From positions 1 through 21,893 of IMG/VR virus record IMGVR_UViG_3300042691_038786: a DNA stretch of 21,893 nucleotides; one strand, written 5' to 3'. Shown here in pieces: positions 8,593 through 15,462 of the stretch (position 1 is the stretch's first letter; every line of letters starts with the position of its first letter). A program made the position numbers and the translations under genes. This DNA is from a virus. The notes under the pieces are model-generated. The model saw nothing but the letters and a program-made list of their open reading frames with translations. It ran no database searches and was not told the DNA's origin.

Positions 8593-8686
8593 ATAATTTG
8601 CTCCTTGTAGGAATTGAAGTAGATATTAAGAATCCACTATATATAAAATAATTTATCACCAATATTAATGATTAGTGTTTCACTAT

Positions 8687-8694
8687 TATAAATA
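8687..8694 (-). promoter_or_regulatory. TATTTATA element before the scaffold-capsid unit
   Basis: Exact TATTTATA continuing into AT (TATTTATAAT), so it also contains a consensus TATAAT -10 box. It lies about 95 bases before the scaffold ATG, in the 123-nt gap after bS21, the largest gap in the window. The rest of this gap is AT-rich with only a weak five-base-pair hairpin. Confidence 0.5.
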
Positions 8695-8715
8695 TATAGT
8701 TCGTTTTGAAAAACA

Positions 8716-8931
8716 TTAATTATCGTATTTTTTCTGCCGAGCAAGTCTACGTTCTTCGCGTTTACGTCTCCGCAATGCTTCTTGACGCTTAAATATGCGT
8801 TTTTTTGATGGTTTTAAAAAATGTTCACGGTTCTTAAGTTCTTGAATCAGTTCGGACTTCTTCACCATTTTACTAAATTGCCGCAAAGCTTTGTTTAATT
8901 CATCCTTGCCTTCGTTGACCTTTATATACAT
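8716..8931 (-). CDS. rpsU: Ribosomal protein bS21 homologue, phage-encoded
   Basis: A 71-residue protein, the same length as E. coli S21. It shows the bS21 pattern: VNEGKDELNKALRQFSK (4-20), KSELIQELKNREHFLKPS (25-42), and an Arg/Lys-rich helical C-terminus (KRIFKRQEALRRRKREERR, 44-62). In bacteria bS21 sits on the 30S platform beside the 3' end of 16S rRNA and aids initiation. Phage copies are known, including in a T4-like SAR11 phage and in huge phages, and are thought to replace host S21 and bias translation toward phage mRNAs. A GAGGG site precedes ATG 8931. It is the last gene of the protease unit, directly ahead of the scaffold-capsid unit. Confidence 0.93.
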   Translation of the reverse strand: MYIKVNEGKDELNKALRQFSKMVKKSELIQELKNREHFLKPSKKRIFKRQEALRRRKREERRLARQKKYDN

Positions 8932-8940
8932 GAAACCCTC

Positions 8941-9324
8941 TCAACTTGTTAAAATTGTATATGATAAAGCAACCATTTCGTTAAGTGATCGCTTTACAAA
9001 TTGTTGTTGATTTTGTTCATTTAATTTATTAAAAACTGTCAGTAATAACGACGCGGTGTACTTGTCAATTAACGTGCCCTTTACATAGTCTGCTTGATTA
9101 TTCTCAACTATCGAATGTAATGTATCAACTATGTATTCTACTGAATGAAATAATTGTTTTAAGTCTGTGCGTTCAGCTAAGGCATATTTCTTTGCCATAT
9201 CTGGAGAAATATGCCTTGCCAATTTTATAATTCGGGAATCCACACTATTTTCTGAAAGCTTTCCCGTTTGATACGCATGGACCATACCAAACAGTTTTTG
9301 TTGTTGTGTATTTCCTACTGACAT
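8941..9324 (-). CDS. DUF3008-like small helical protein
   Basis: A 127-residue protein. The N-terminal half, QQQKLFGMVHAYQTGKLSEN (7-26) followed by KLARHISPDMAKKYA (34-48), fits the pattern of DUF3008-type small proteins (QQRFMGMV.A...G, then a helix with MS..D...YA); their function is unknown. The C-terminal half is helical and more hydrophobic. The start lies three bases after the preceding stop and has no clear Shine-Dalgarno, so translation is likely coupled to the gene above. It is followed after nine bases by the bS21 homologue. An internal-protein or core role is possible from context only. Confidence 0.78.
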   Translation of the reverse strand: MSVGNTQQQKLFGMVHAYQTGKLSENSVDSRIIKLARHISPDMAKKYALAERTDLKQLFHSVEYIVDTLHSIVENNQADYVKGTLIDKYTASLLLTVFNKLNEQNQQQFVKRSLNEMVALSYTILTS

Positions 9325-9327
9325 AAT

Positions 9328-9594
9328 TTATGTAGTTTTCTTTTTCCGACCAGGTGTTTTTTTGGTTTTTGTAGTAGTGGTTTTTGCTGCTCGTATTTTA
9401 ACAGCAGGTTTTTGTTTTGCTACTTCTGCTACAACAGAAACTTCCATCGGTGGCGGTGCACCATTAATCTCATCTGCTTTTTTCAACGGTACGTTTTGTG
9501 CAGTTAATGTATCATTTAATGGTGTGTTTAAATCTCGTAATGTATACCATGCAAAAATAATTGCAACAGCAACAACTCCAAGTAATACTAACAT
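9328..9594 (-). CDS. Small membrane-anchored protein with Lys/Thr-rich tail
   Basis: An 88-residue protein. Residues 1-18 (MLVLLGVVAVAIIFAWYT) form one hydrophobic helix, without a positively charged N-region or a lipobox. A short polar region follows, then a low-complexity basic tail (about 62-88, AAKTTTTKTKKTPGRKKKTT) that resembles histone-tail composition and could bind DNA or membrane phospholipid. No family is recognised. A strong AAGGAG precedes the ATG, implying good expression. A membrane protein inside the head-assembly unit is unusual. It may help the prohead assemble on the membrane, as T4 gp20 and gp40 do, but that is inference. Confidence 0.78.
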   Translation of the reverse strand: MLVLLGVVAVAIIFAWYTLRDLNTPLNDTLTAQNVPLKKADEINGAPPPMEVSVVAEVAKQKPAVKIRAAKTTTTKTKKTPGRKKKTT

Positions 9595-9604
9595 ATAGTT
9601 CTCC

Positions 9605-10189
9605 TTATTTAACTTCGCTTAAGAAATCGTGAATTAATTTATCAATACTATCATATGGAGTAAGACCAGTCGGAGAAGTGTTTTCCGTAATAAATGCCCC
9701 ATATGTTGACGGATTACTAACAATATCAAAACATATAAGTGAAAAATCTTCTTGAACTTCCACCGTGTTTTCTCCCATTTGTCTGACAGAACCCATGCCG
9801 CGAGATGATACACCGAGACGAATATTATTCTTAATTAATTCACGAACAATGTTGCCCGTTGGAGTTGTGAGTATTTCAATATCTCCCCGAACATCATCAC
9901 CTTCTGTCCACAAACCAACAACATTGCAGCATACATTTTTCAAATTCACCACCGGACTTTCTGGATGATCTAATTCACCAAGAGCACGGCGTTGATTTAC
10001 AAAGTTTTGCTTGTATACTGCTGCCTCACGCATTAAAATATCTTTTGGATATACTCGCCCATTTTGATTTTTAGCATTTGCGCGTTGCAATACAACATTT
10101 TTAAGAACGAGTGGCTTGTTGCCATCAATCGTTTCTAATAAAATATTTCTGTCATATTGAAGTTCTGTGTATTCACAAAGTAATGCCAT
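9605..10189 (-). CDS. 21: Prohead core protease (gp21-like serine protease)
   Basis: A 194-residue maturation protease of the HK97/T4 (herpesvirus assemblin) fold. It sits in the prohead core and cleaves scaffold, capsid and internal proteins after (L/I)-x-E. Hallmarks are NQNGRVYPKD (41-50), RRALGELDHPESP (67-79) with catalytic His75, and GVSSRGMGSV (126-135) with the nucleophile at S128 or S129. D155 in CFDIVSNPSTYGAF is a candidate third residue. Length is close to T4 gp21 (212 aa). ATG 10189 has AGAGGAT upstream. Its presence makes the LxE sites in neighbouring proteins meaningful. Confidence 0.96.
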   Translation of the reverse strand: MALLCEYTELQYDRNILLETIDGNKPLVLKNVVLQRANAKNQNGRVYPKDILMREAAVYKQNFVNQRRALGELDHPESPVVNLKNVCCNVVGLWTEGDDVRGDIEILTTPTGNIVRELIKNNIRLGVSSRGMGSVRQMGENTVEVQEDFSLICFDIVSNPSTYGAFITENTSPTGLTPYDSIDKLIHDFLSEVK

Positions 10190-10190
10190 A

Positions 10191-10697
10191 TTATCCTCTC
10201 ATTTCACGGATGCGTCTAGCAAGTTCAATTAACTTGCCTTCTAACCTTGTCATTTGATTTTGTGTGCGCTTCCACAGTGCTTCGTTACTAATACCGTATT
10301 CATTTTTTAATCGGTCGTTATAACGCAATGCCTTTTCAACAGTTTTTAGTTGTCTATTGATTTGTGAAATTGCTTCCCCAATTTTTTGATGAGGAAGTTT
10401 TGTCGCATCGTTGCGATATGCATAATAGTTTTCATTTAACTCCGTTGCCATCTGTTGCAAGGAATGTAATGATTCTTGTAATTTATCACCAGGTTTTGTA
10501 TCCAATGATCCACGGTTTGTCAACGTATATCCAATTTTTCTAGCAAGATCTTTTATTCTTTTTTTAGAATCATGCTTATCACCGGCAAATGCGTTGGGTG
10601 TTAAATAACCAGCAATATTTCCGGTGGTACTAATTTCATTAAGTTCATTTTTTATTAGTTCACGAATAAGTTCGCGCAATTTCTGTTCATTATTCAT
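10191..10697 (-). CDS. Helical protein with LxE-type N-terminus, candidate core protein
   Basis: A 168-residue protein that is helical and mostly basic. The N-terminus MNNEQKLRELIRELIKNELN is an amphipathic helix ending in L-N-E|I (19-22), with an earlier I-R-E|L (11-14); both match the prohead-protease signature. The family is not recognised. It starts three bases after the preceding stop with a poor ribosome binding site, suggesting coupling. Its stop is one base before the protease ATG, and its last codons supply the protease's ribosome binding site. The position directly before gp21 corresponds to gene 68 of T4, so a core or internal protein is the best contextual guess. Confidence 0.82.
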   Translation of the reverse strand: MNNEQKLRELIRELIKNELNEISTTGNIAGYLTPNAFAGDKHDSKKRIKDLARKIGYTLTNRGSLDTKPGDKLQESLHSLQQMATELNENYYAYRNDATKLPHQKIGEAISQINRQLKTVEKALRYNDRLKNEYGISNEALWKRTQNQMTRLEGKLIELARRIREMRG

Positions 10698-10700
10698 ATA

Positions 10701-11567
10701 TTAGCTCAACAAATCAAGTTCTTTTGAAATTTCGTAGGCAATTAGCAATGCAGTAATATTATTTTCCTTAACAGATGACTTTTCTTGAATTGAATTTAGT
10801 TGAGACATGACTTCATTTAATTTTATTCGTGTAATATCATTCTTAATTTTAGAAGAATTCTTTTTAATTTGTTGAGCTAACGTAGTGGCTTCAGAAGAAA
10901 CATATTTTGTAAATTTGTCTAAATTTGTACCATTGTTGATATATTCTCTCAACAACGCTTTTTGCTTTTCGCTAAAGTTACTGTATTTTTCGTTAAACTT
11001 TTCTAACAAAAATTTATAAGATAGATGTCTAATTTCTTCTGGTTGTTGTTTTATGATTTCTGTATAATTGTTTTCTTTAATCACCGGTTCTTCTTTGAAC
11101 GCGCCTTGTAAATGTTCAACAATTACAAATCTAGATGATATAATTTCATTTATTTCCATCATTGATTCATTAGTCTTAGCCGTTTCAAACAATTTATAAA
11201 GAGATGCATATACTTTATACGACGGAACTCTTCCTGACATAAATGTTTTAAGATCACAGTGTTCTTTTAATTCCTTGATCAATAAAAATTTTTGTGCAGC
11301 TAACAGTTTTTCATTCAATGAACGCCGTCTTTCTAGAACCAGATCAAGCATGTTAAACGCTTTTGTTTCAGAAAGCTTGGGTGTATTAAAAAATGAACGA
11401 TACAACTGGAGTTCTTTTCCCAATTCTGATTTCGAATGGAAGTGTTCTCTCATTATCTTGACCGCAAAACTATCAGACTTTCCATCTAACACGTCAGCGG
11501 CAACTTTTCTTACTAGCAATTCAAATAATATACCAGTATTTTTAATCTTATTGTGCTTTATGTTCAT
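10701..11567 (-). CDS. Conserved helical head-module protein, unknown function
   Basis: A 288-residue, predicted all-helical, charged protein. The N-terminus (NIKHNKIKNTGILFELLVRK, 2-21) is a block I recall as conserved in T4-like aquatic phages, always close to portal and prohead protease. I know no function for it. It lies between portal and protease, where T4 has the core proteins gp67 and gp68, so a prohead-core or assembly role is plausible from position. No prohead-protease site is found near its start. ATG 11567 has only a weak ribosome binding site. A 62-nt gap separates it from the portal and contains a degenerate copy of the octamer found in other gaps. Confidence 0.85.
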   Translation of the reverse strand: MNIKHNKIKNTGILFELLVRKVAADVLDGKSDSFAVKIMREHFHSKSELGKELQLYRSFFNTPKLSETKAFNMLDLVLERRRSLNEKLLAAQKFLLIKELKEHCDLKTFMSGRVPSYKVYASLYKLFETAKTNESMMEINEIISSRFVIVEHLQGAFKEEPVIKENNYTEIIKQQPEEIRHLSYKFLLEKFNEKYSNFSEKQKALLREYINNGTNLDKFTKYVSSEATTLAQQIKKNSSKIKNDITRIKLNEVMSQLNSIQEKSSVKENNITALLIAYEISKELDLLS

Positions 11568-11608
11568 ATGTTATCCGTATTGAGACGAGTAAACAACATC
11601 CATATATA

Positions 11609-11616
11609 AGTAAATA
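11609..11616 (-). promoter_or_regulatory. Degenerate TATTTATA-like element after portal
   Basis: TATTTACT on the gene strand (two mismatches) in the 62-nt gap between portal and the 288-residue protein. It is listed because it occupies the same kind of position as the better copies. Confidence 0.25.
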
Positions 11617-11629
11617 TATAGAATTTTGG

Positions 11630-13525
11630 TTAACCTTCTATTTTATCCTGCGAAGTTATACTTTCTGCTATAATTTGTTTATATTTACTAACCCCCTTTT
11701 GGGGAAGTTTATCTAAAAAGTTTTTTGTTTCTACTGACAAGGTAGATCTCTTATAAGTTTTTTTGTTTTCTTTGTGCCCAAGAGGATCTCTACCTAACGG
11801 ATGGCGATCCGTTCCAAATTTCAACCCTTCTTTTGGTCTACCACCACGATTTCGTACAAGCATTTCTTCAAGCTCATCTTCTTCGTCATCGTCATTTATA
11901 TTCTGCAAACTGTTTAAAATCTGATCTACGTCATCTATCTGTGCTTCCTGTTCATCGGGAGTTTGTTCTTTTTCTCCTGAGTCACCTTCTGCATCGGATG
12001 AAGTTGGTTCAGAAGGTTGTTCTGCAGATGGCTCTCCTTCCGGAGTTGGCATCCCTGGCATAGGCGGTTGTTGTGCAGCCAGCATCTCTTGTTGACGCTT
12101 CAAGTCCTGATCAATTTGTTGACGCTGTTCACGAACTTCTTCTTCTGACATTTCAAGGATGTGCTTGTATACCCAATCTTGTGAAAGAATTTGTACTTGC
12201 CCACCAGTCATATCTCTTGCAAGAGAGAATTTTTGTTGCCACAAATTAATCTTTTCTTGTTCGTACAACGTAGATGGATTGGTCAATGATATTTCAAAAT
12301 TCACCAATTTTTCATCAGTAAATCCCTGAACATATAAATGAATGATTGCAATCTTCGTTAATTCCGAAATCATAATACGCTGAATACGTTCAATCGTGCG
12401 AGCAAATCGAACATCTTGTGCTGCCAACGTTGCCTTACCGTTAATATCTTCTTCGTATCCAATAAATGATTTCGGTACCTTAAACGCAGCAAGAAGTTTT
12501 TTCCGGAGATATTCAATGTCTTCAATTGCATTAAATTGCAACCCTTGCATAGTTTCAATTTCCGTTCCACTATCTTTGCCACGTACTGGAAGATAGAAAT
12601 CTTCCGTAATGTTCATCATATTGTAGCGGAGATTATAATCACCTGTCTTCGGATCAACCAACGGTGTCTTTTTCATCCGATCAATAATGCGATTCATATA
12701 CGTTTCCACTTCAGCCGGTGGAATATTTCCAATATCAATCTTAAATTTGCGCTTGTCTGGTGCTCGCATGATACGATGTACTAACATTGCGTCTTCCATC
12801 AGTTGAAGCTGCTTCCACACACGACGACCACCTTCAATCATGGCTTTTCCATATGGAAGGAAGTTCGTATCGGCCAATAAACGAAAGTGTGCAATTTCAT
12901 AATTATCAAATTCTTTCTTACCCAACGCTAAGAAATCATTTTGAATAGTAAAACGAACCGAGAATGGATTTCCTGGTTCTTCACCTTCGACACGAACAGT
13001 TTCATAAATTGATAATGGAATTGCATTAACAATTCCGTATTCCGGATCAATATCTAGATATAAGAAGAAATCTCCGTATTTTGCCATGTTACGAATCCAC
13101 GGCCAGAGATTAAATTCAACATTTAAAATGTCATAAAATAAATTATGAAGAATTTCTTGGACTTGCTTGTCATCCGTTTTAATACTTAAAATGCGATTAA
13201 ATTCATCTTTTACAGTTGATTCGTCCGCGTAGATATCCAATACCGATGCAATAATAGGATCATTATCCATCATGTCATAATCACGGAACAGTTGAAGACG
13301 TGCGCCTTGGAAAGCAGCGGCTGCTTCATAACGACCGTGATGTGATCCGTAACCGCCTGTTCCTGATTGGTATACTCTGTGATACCGATCTACACCCCGA
13401 CGATTAACGAATGATTGGATTTGATCCGTATCGGCTATTTTTAAACGCTTTCCACCAACATTACGAACAATCGTATTAGTAGAAAATAGCTTTTTTAGCC
13501 GACCAAAAATACTGGTATCTGCCAT
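11630..13525 (-). CDS. 20: Portal vertex protein (gp20)
   Basis: A 631-residue protein forming the dodecameric ring at the head-tail vertex that initiates prohead assembly and holds the terminase. It is recognised by the T4 gp20 core: MEDAMLVHRIMRAPDKRKF (243-261), the IGNIPPAEVETYMNRIIDRM region (265-284), MNITEDFYLPVRGKDSGTEI (304-323), and the crown-proximal region KLLAAFKVPKSFIGYEED (343-360). It is longer than T4 gp20 (524 aa) because of a C-terminal extension from about 470: Gln-rich, Pro/Glu-rich, then strongly acidic (DDDEEDELEE, 545-554), then basic (VRNRGGRPKEG...GRDPLGHKENKK). An I-A-E|S site lies at 619-622 near the end. ATG 13525 has GAGGAG just upstream. It closes a nine-gene unit. 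Confidence 0.97.
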   Translation of the reverse strand: MADTSIFGRLKKLFSTNTIVRNVGGKRLKIADTDQIQSFVNRRGVDRYHRVYQSGTGGYGSHHGRYEAAAAFQGARLQLFRDYDMMDNDPIIASVLDIYADESTVKDEFNRILSIKTDDKQVQEILHNLFYDILNVEFNLWPWIRNMAKYGDFFLYLDIDPEYGIVNAIPLSIYETVRVEGEEPGNPFSVRFTIQNDFLALGKKEFDNYEIAHFRLLADTNFLPYGKAMIEGGRRVWKQLQLMEDAMLVHRIMRAPDKRKFKIDIGNIPPAEVETYMNRIIDRMKKTPLVDPKTGDYNLRYNMMNITEDFYLPVRGKDSGTEIETMQGLQFNAIEDIEYLRKKLLAAFKVPKSFIGYEEDINGKATLAAQDVRFARTIERIQRIMISELTKIAIIHLYVQGFTDEKLVNFEISLTNPSTLYEQEKINLWQQKFSLARDMTGGQVQILSQDWVYKHILEMSEEEVREQRQQIDQDLKRQQEMLAAQQPPMPGMPTPEGEPSAEQPSEPTSSDAEGDSGEKEQTPDEQEAQIDDVDQILNSLQNINDDDEEDELEEMLVRNRGGRPKEGLKFGTDRHPLGRDPLGHKENKKTYKRSTLSVETKNFLDKLPQKGVSKYKQIIAESITSQDKIEG

Positions 13526-13535
13526 AACTCCTCAC

Positions 13536-13871
13536 TTAGTATACGAGAACTTCATCAAGTGCTTTTACAACTGTGCGACAATCAATCTTTTTCTGTTCGC
13601 ACACACGAACGACTTCTTCCTTCAATTCAGCAAGCTTTGCGTTCATGGCAGCAACCAATAATCTCCATTCAGCTAAACTACTTTCAGTTCTAATAAAAGG
13701 CTTTGTATTTAATTGAGAAGCCATCAAATGTGCTTCCGTGCACAATTCCATAATTTTCTTAGCTTGCTCGCCGGTTAATTCAGGATAGAGTTTTTCCATG
13801 ACGGCTTGCACTTTCATTAAATTAACGCGGTTTTCTGGGTTTTCTACCAGCAAGTCTTTTAAGCGAATCAT
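13536..13871 (-). CDS. Small helical protein with MIRL leader, upstream of portal
   Basis: A 111-residue, all-helical protein of unknown function. The leader MIRLKDLLVE is followed by Asn, giving L-V-E|N at 8-11, a match to the prohead-protease signature. It is nearly the same peptide as that of the upstream gene, although the codons differ. The remainder (MEKLYPELTGEQAKKIMEL, then two more helices with C44, C92 and C98) matches no family I can name. The start shares one base with the previous stop and has a strong AAGGAG (13880-13885) inside the upstream gene, so it is likely well translated. It ends ten bases before the portal ATG. The position next to the portal suggests an internal head or core protein. 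Confidence 0.82.
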   Translation of the reverse strand: MIRLKDLLVENPENRVNLMKVQAVMEKLYPELTGEQAKKIMELCTEAHLMASQLNTKPFIRTESSLAEWRLLVAAMNAKLAELKEEVVRVCEQKKIDCRTVVKALDEVLVY

Positions 13872-14281
13872 TATTGCTTCTCCTTATTGAGATGCTTCCG
13901 CATCTTTTTAACATCTTGTGGTTTTGGTGCTGCATTAATATAACCACCTGGAAGGTTTAAGCCAATCCCCCCGGTGGGGGCACCATCTTCTTTTTTCATC
14001 TTTTTTGGTTCTACATGTTGTTTTAGCTTTGTATAATAATCAGGAACTTCGCGTAAATGTGCGGCAGCAATCATTGCTGTTTTCACAAGACTGCCGTCTG
14101 TCACATCTTGATGTTCCAGTTCCACATTCATACCCAAAACAAATTGGTTGAAGTCAAAATCATATCCCATATAATCATAGATACGTTGTGCTTCTTCCTT
14201 ACTAATATAAGTATCCCCACTCATATACGGAGTGTCTTTTTTGGTGTCCGCTTCGGCTAGTAAATTACGGAGACGGATCAT
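13871..14281 (-). CDS. DUF5661-like small protein with MIRL leader
   Basis: A 136-residue protein. The first ten residues, MIRLRNLLAE, are followed by Ala, giving L-A-E|A at 8-11; the T4 internal proteins are likewise cut ten residues in, after A-E. The body contains SKEEAQRIYDYMGYDFDFNQ (27-46) and then MNVELEHQDVT...KTAMIAAAHLREVPDYY (51-83), the pattern I associate with DUF5661, a family of unknown function. The open frame extends upstream to 14353, but that would overlap the previous gene by about 70 nt. ATG 14281 sits one base after the previous stop and gives the leader shared with neighbours. Its TAA shares one base with the next ATG (TAATG). Confidence 0.82.
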   Translation of the reverse strand: MIRLRNLLAEADTKKDTPYMSGDTYISKEEAQRIYDYMGYDFDFNQFVLGMNVELEHQDVTDGSLVKTAMIAAAHLREVPDYYTKLKQHVEPKKMKKEDGAPTGGIGLNLPGGYINAAPKPQDVKKMRKHLNKEKQ

Positions 14282-14282
14282 A

Positions 14283-14705
14283 TTACCATTTGCGGCACGA
14301 CCAATACCGTGCTTTAGTTCTTGGTCCTGGATTAGAACAACGATGACGAGCACGAAAGCTTTTCCGACGAGCCGGAATAGATTTCTTAATCTTCATTTTC
14401 TTGTCACCAAAATTAACTTTCTTAATATTACCGGTAGATGGATCTTTCACGAACACCTTAAATTTTTTTACATCGCCCCGCATCGGTTTACCTAGCGGAA
14501 CTTTGCGTCCACGATATTCCGCTTCGTTCACGTATCCACCAATATGTGCTTCTAAGATATACTTGGCAAGACATGCTGGACAAAACTCACCATCATATAT
14601 ACAATCTTCTTCTAGCGGAACACAGTTTGGAACCATCTTTCCATCCTTGTCTTTCATGCCGACTTGTTTATACCCATCCCAACAGGTTTCTGTAATAGTA
14701 TCCAT
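14283..14705 (-). CDS. Cysteine-rich small protein, basic Trp-containing C-terminus
   Basis: A 140-residue protein. The N-terminal half carries five cysteines (C8, C28, C35, C42, C45) in the blocks CWDGYKQVGMKDKDGKMVPN and CIYDGEFCPAC, suggestive of a zinc or disulfide-stabilised fold. The second half, beginning GRKVPLGKPMRGDVKKFKVF (67-86), includes DPSTGN and ends in a basic block with C122 and C137 (ARHRCSNPGPRTKARYWSC). Prohead-protease-like sites lie between the halves: I-L-E|A (50-53) and a weaker V-N-E|A (59-62). The C-terminal block recurs in small proteins of many large phages; I do not know its function. AAGAG precedes ATG 14705. The stop ends one base before the ATG of the next gene. 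Confidence 0.8.
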   Translation of the reverse strand: MDTITETCWDGYKQVGMKDKDGKMVPNCVPLEEDCIYDGEFCPACLAKYILEAHIGGYVNEAEYRGRKVPLGKPMRGDVKKFKVFVKDPSTGNIKKVNFGDKKMKIKKSIPARRKSFRARHRCSNPGPRTKARYWSCRKW

Positions 14706-14709
14706 AATA

Positions 14710-15033
14710 TTAGCTCTTCTTATATGTTGCTACCATCGTAGGTTTCCCACCAGCATTTCCTGCTTTTCTTTTACGAACAACCGCCGAACGCTTTTCACTT
14801 TTACTCATTGCTGCAGCAGACCGTGCTGGGCGACACTTTGGATATTTTGCACTACCACCCTTGCGTTCTTTTTTACCAGCAGACGCACCACAAGGTGGAT
14901 GCTTACCACTTTTATCTTTACGGGAAATGTCCACCCATTTTTGACGAAGCCATTTACCCAAATTACCCTTGGTTTTATACTTCTCATCAAGTTCCTCTAC
15001 TACTTCATCCAATATTTCAGTTAAACTAATCAT
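14710..15033 (-). CDS. Small basic protein with two cysteines and LxE leader
   Basis: A 107-residue protein. The N-terminal helix MISLTEILDEVVEELDEKYK contains L-D-E|V at 8-11, a prohead-protease match, and resembles the T4 Alt leader in form. The LDEKY motif (15-19) is shared with the lysine-rich protein upstream (24-28 there). The rest is highly basic: C48 in HPPCGASAGKK, C67 in YPKCRPARSAAAMSKSEKR, and a tail RKRKAGNAGGKPTMV. This looks like a small phage family of unknown function with a potential metal site (C48/C67 with nearby His45). It overlaps the preceding stop (ATGA) and lies four bases before the next ATG. It is probably a structural or internal head protein by context. Confidence 0.8.
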   Translation of the reverse strand: MISLTEILDEVVEELDEKYKTKGNLGKWLRQKWVDISRKDKSGKHPPCGASAGKKERKGGSAKYPKCRPARSAAAMSKSEKRSAVVRKRKAGNAGGKPTMVATYKKS

Positions 15034-15461
15034 ACAGATTTAGATTTAGTTGTGCCACCGCGCTTCCGTTTTTTACGACCGGCGCAATGTGCTTTTTGAC
15101 TAAAACCTTTCGGATTACTACAGTCAATAGACTTTTTATATTTCTTGGTCCACTTCTCGCCCCTCTTCCATCCACCACCCATACTCTTATATTTTTTTGC
15201 TGCCCAGAGATTGGCGTATGCAGATGGATATACTTTGAATTTTGCACGAGCAGCAGCTTTTGCTTTTGCCCATTTATCGGGACTAGTTGGCGTATTCTTT
15301 TCTAGCAATGCTACCAACTCTTCAATTTTCTTTTTATGTGGATCGGGATTGTGCGTTGAATATGTATCAAAATCTGGCTGTGGTGCGCCGAATGTGTCTC
15401 CGGTATATTCGTTACAATTTTCGCCCTCGCACAAATCTTCATAAAAATCTTTGTATTGCAT
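15030..15461 (-). CDS. Basic cysteine-containing protein, DUF5872-like
   Basis: A 143-residue protein of unknown function. The acidic N-terminus MQYKDFYEDLCEGENC contains L-C-E|G (10-13), a match to the prohead-protease signature. The central motif KAKAAARAKFKVYPSAYANL (66-85) followed by WAAKKYK is the hallmark of a small family found in phages and large DNA viruses that I believe is DUF5872. The C-terminus, CSNPKGFSQKAHCAGRKKRK (114-133), is strongly basic with two cysteines, and two more cysteines (C11, C16) lie at the N-terminus. The start follows the previous stop by one base with no clear Shine-Dalgarno, so translation is probably coupled. The stop overlaps the next start (ATGA). A virion-internal, nucleic-acid-contacting role is my inference. 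Confidence 0.8.
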   Translation of the reverse strand: MQYKDFYEDLCEGENCNEYTGDTFGAPQPDFDTYSTHNPDPHKKKIEELVALLEKNTPTSPDKWAKAKAAARAKFKVYPSAYANLWAAKKYKSMGGGWKRGEKWTKKYKKSIDCSNPKGFSQKAHCAGRKKRKRGGTTKSKSV

Positions 15462-15462
15462 G

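Noticed and set aside
8673-8685. Small hairpin TAGTG-AAA-CACTA after bS21 as a terminator
   Set aside because: It has only five base pairs, is AT-rich and has no T-run; too weak to call.
14282-14353. Upstream start for the DUF5661-like gene
   Set aside because: It would overlap the previous gene by about 70 nt with no ribosome binding site and would hide the shared MIRL leader.
14401-15024. Plus-strand open frame of 207 codons
   Set aside because: It spans parts of two real minus-strand genes, with no domain, and its Thr/Phe-rich translation is typical of a shadow frame.
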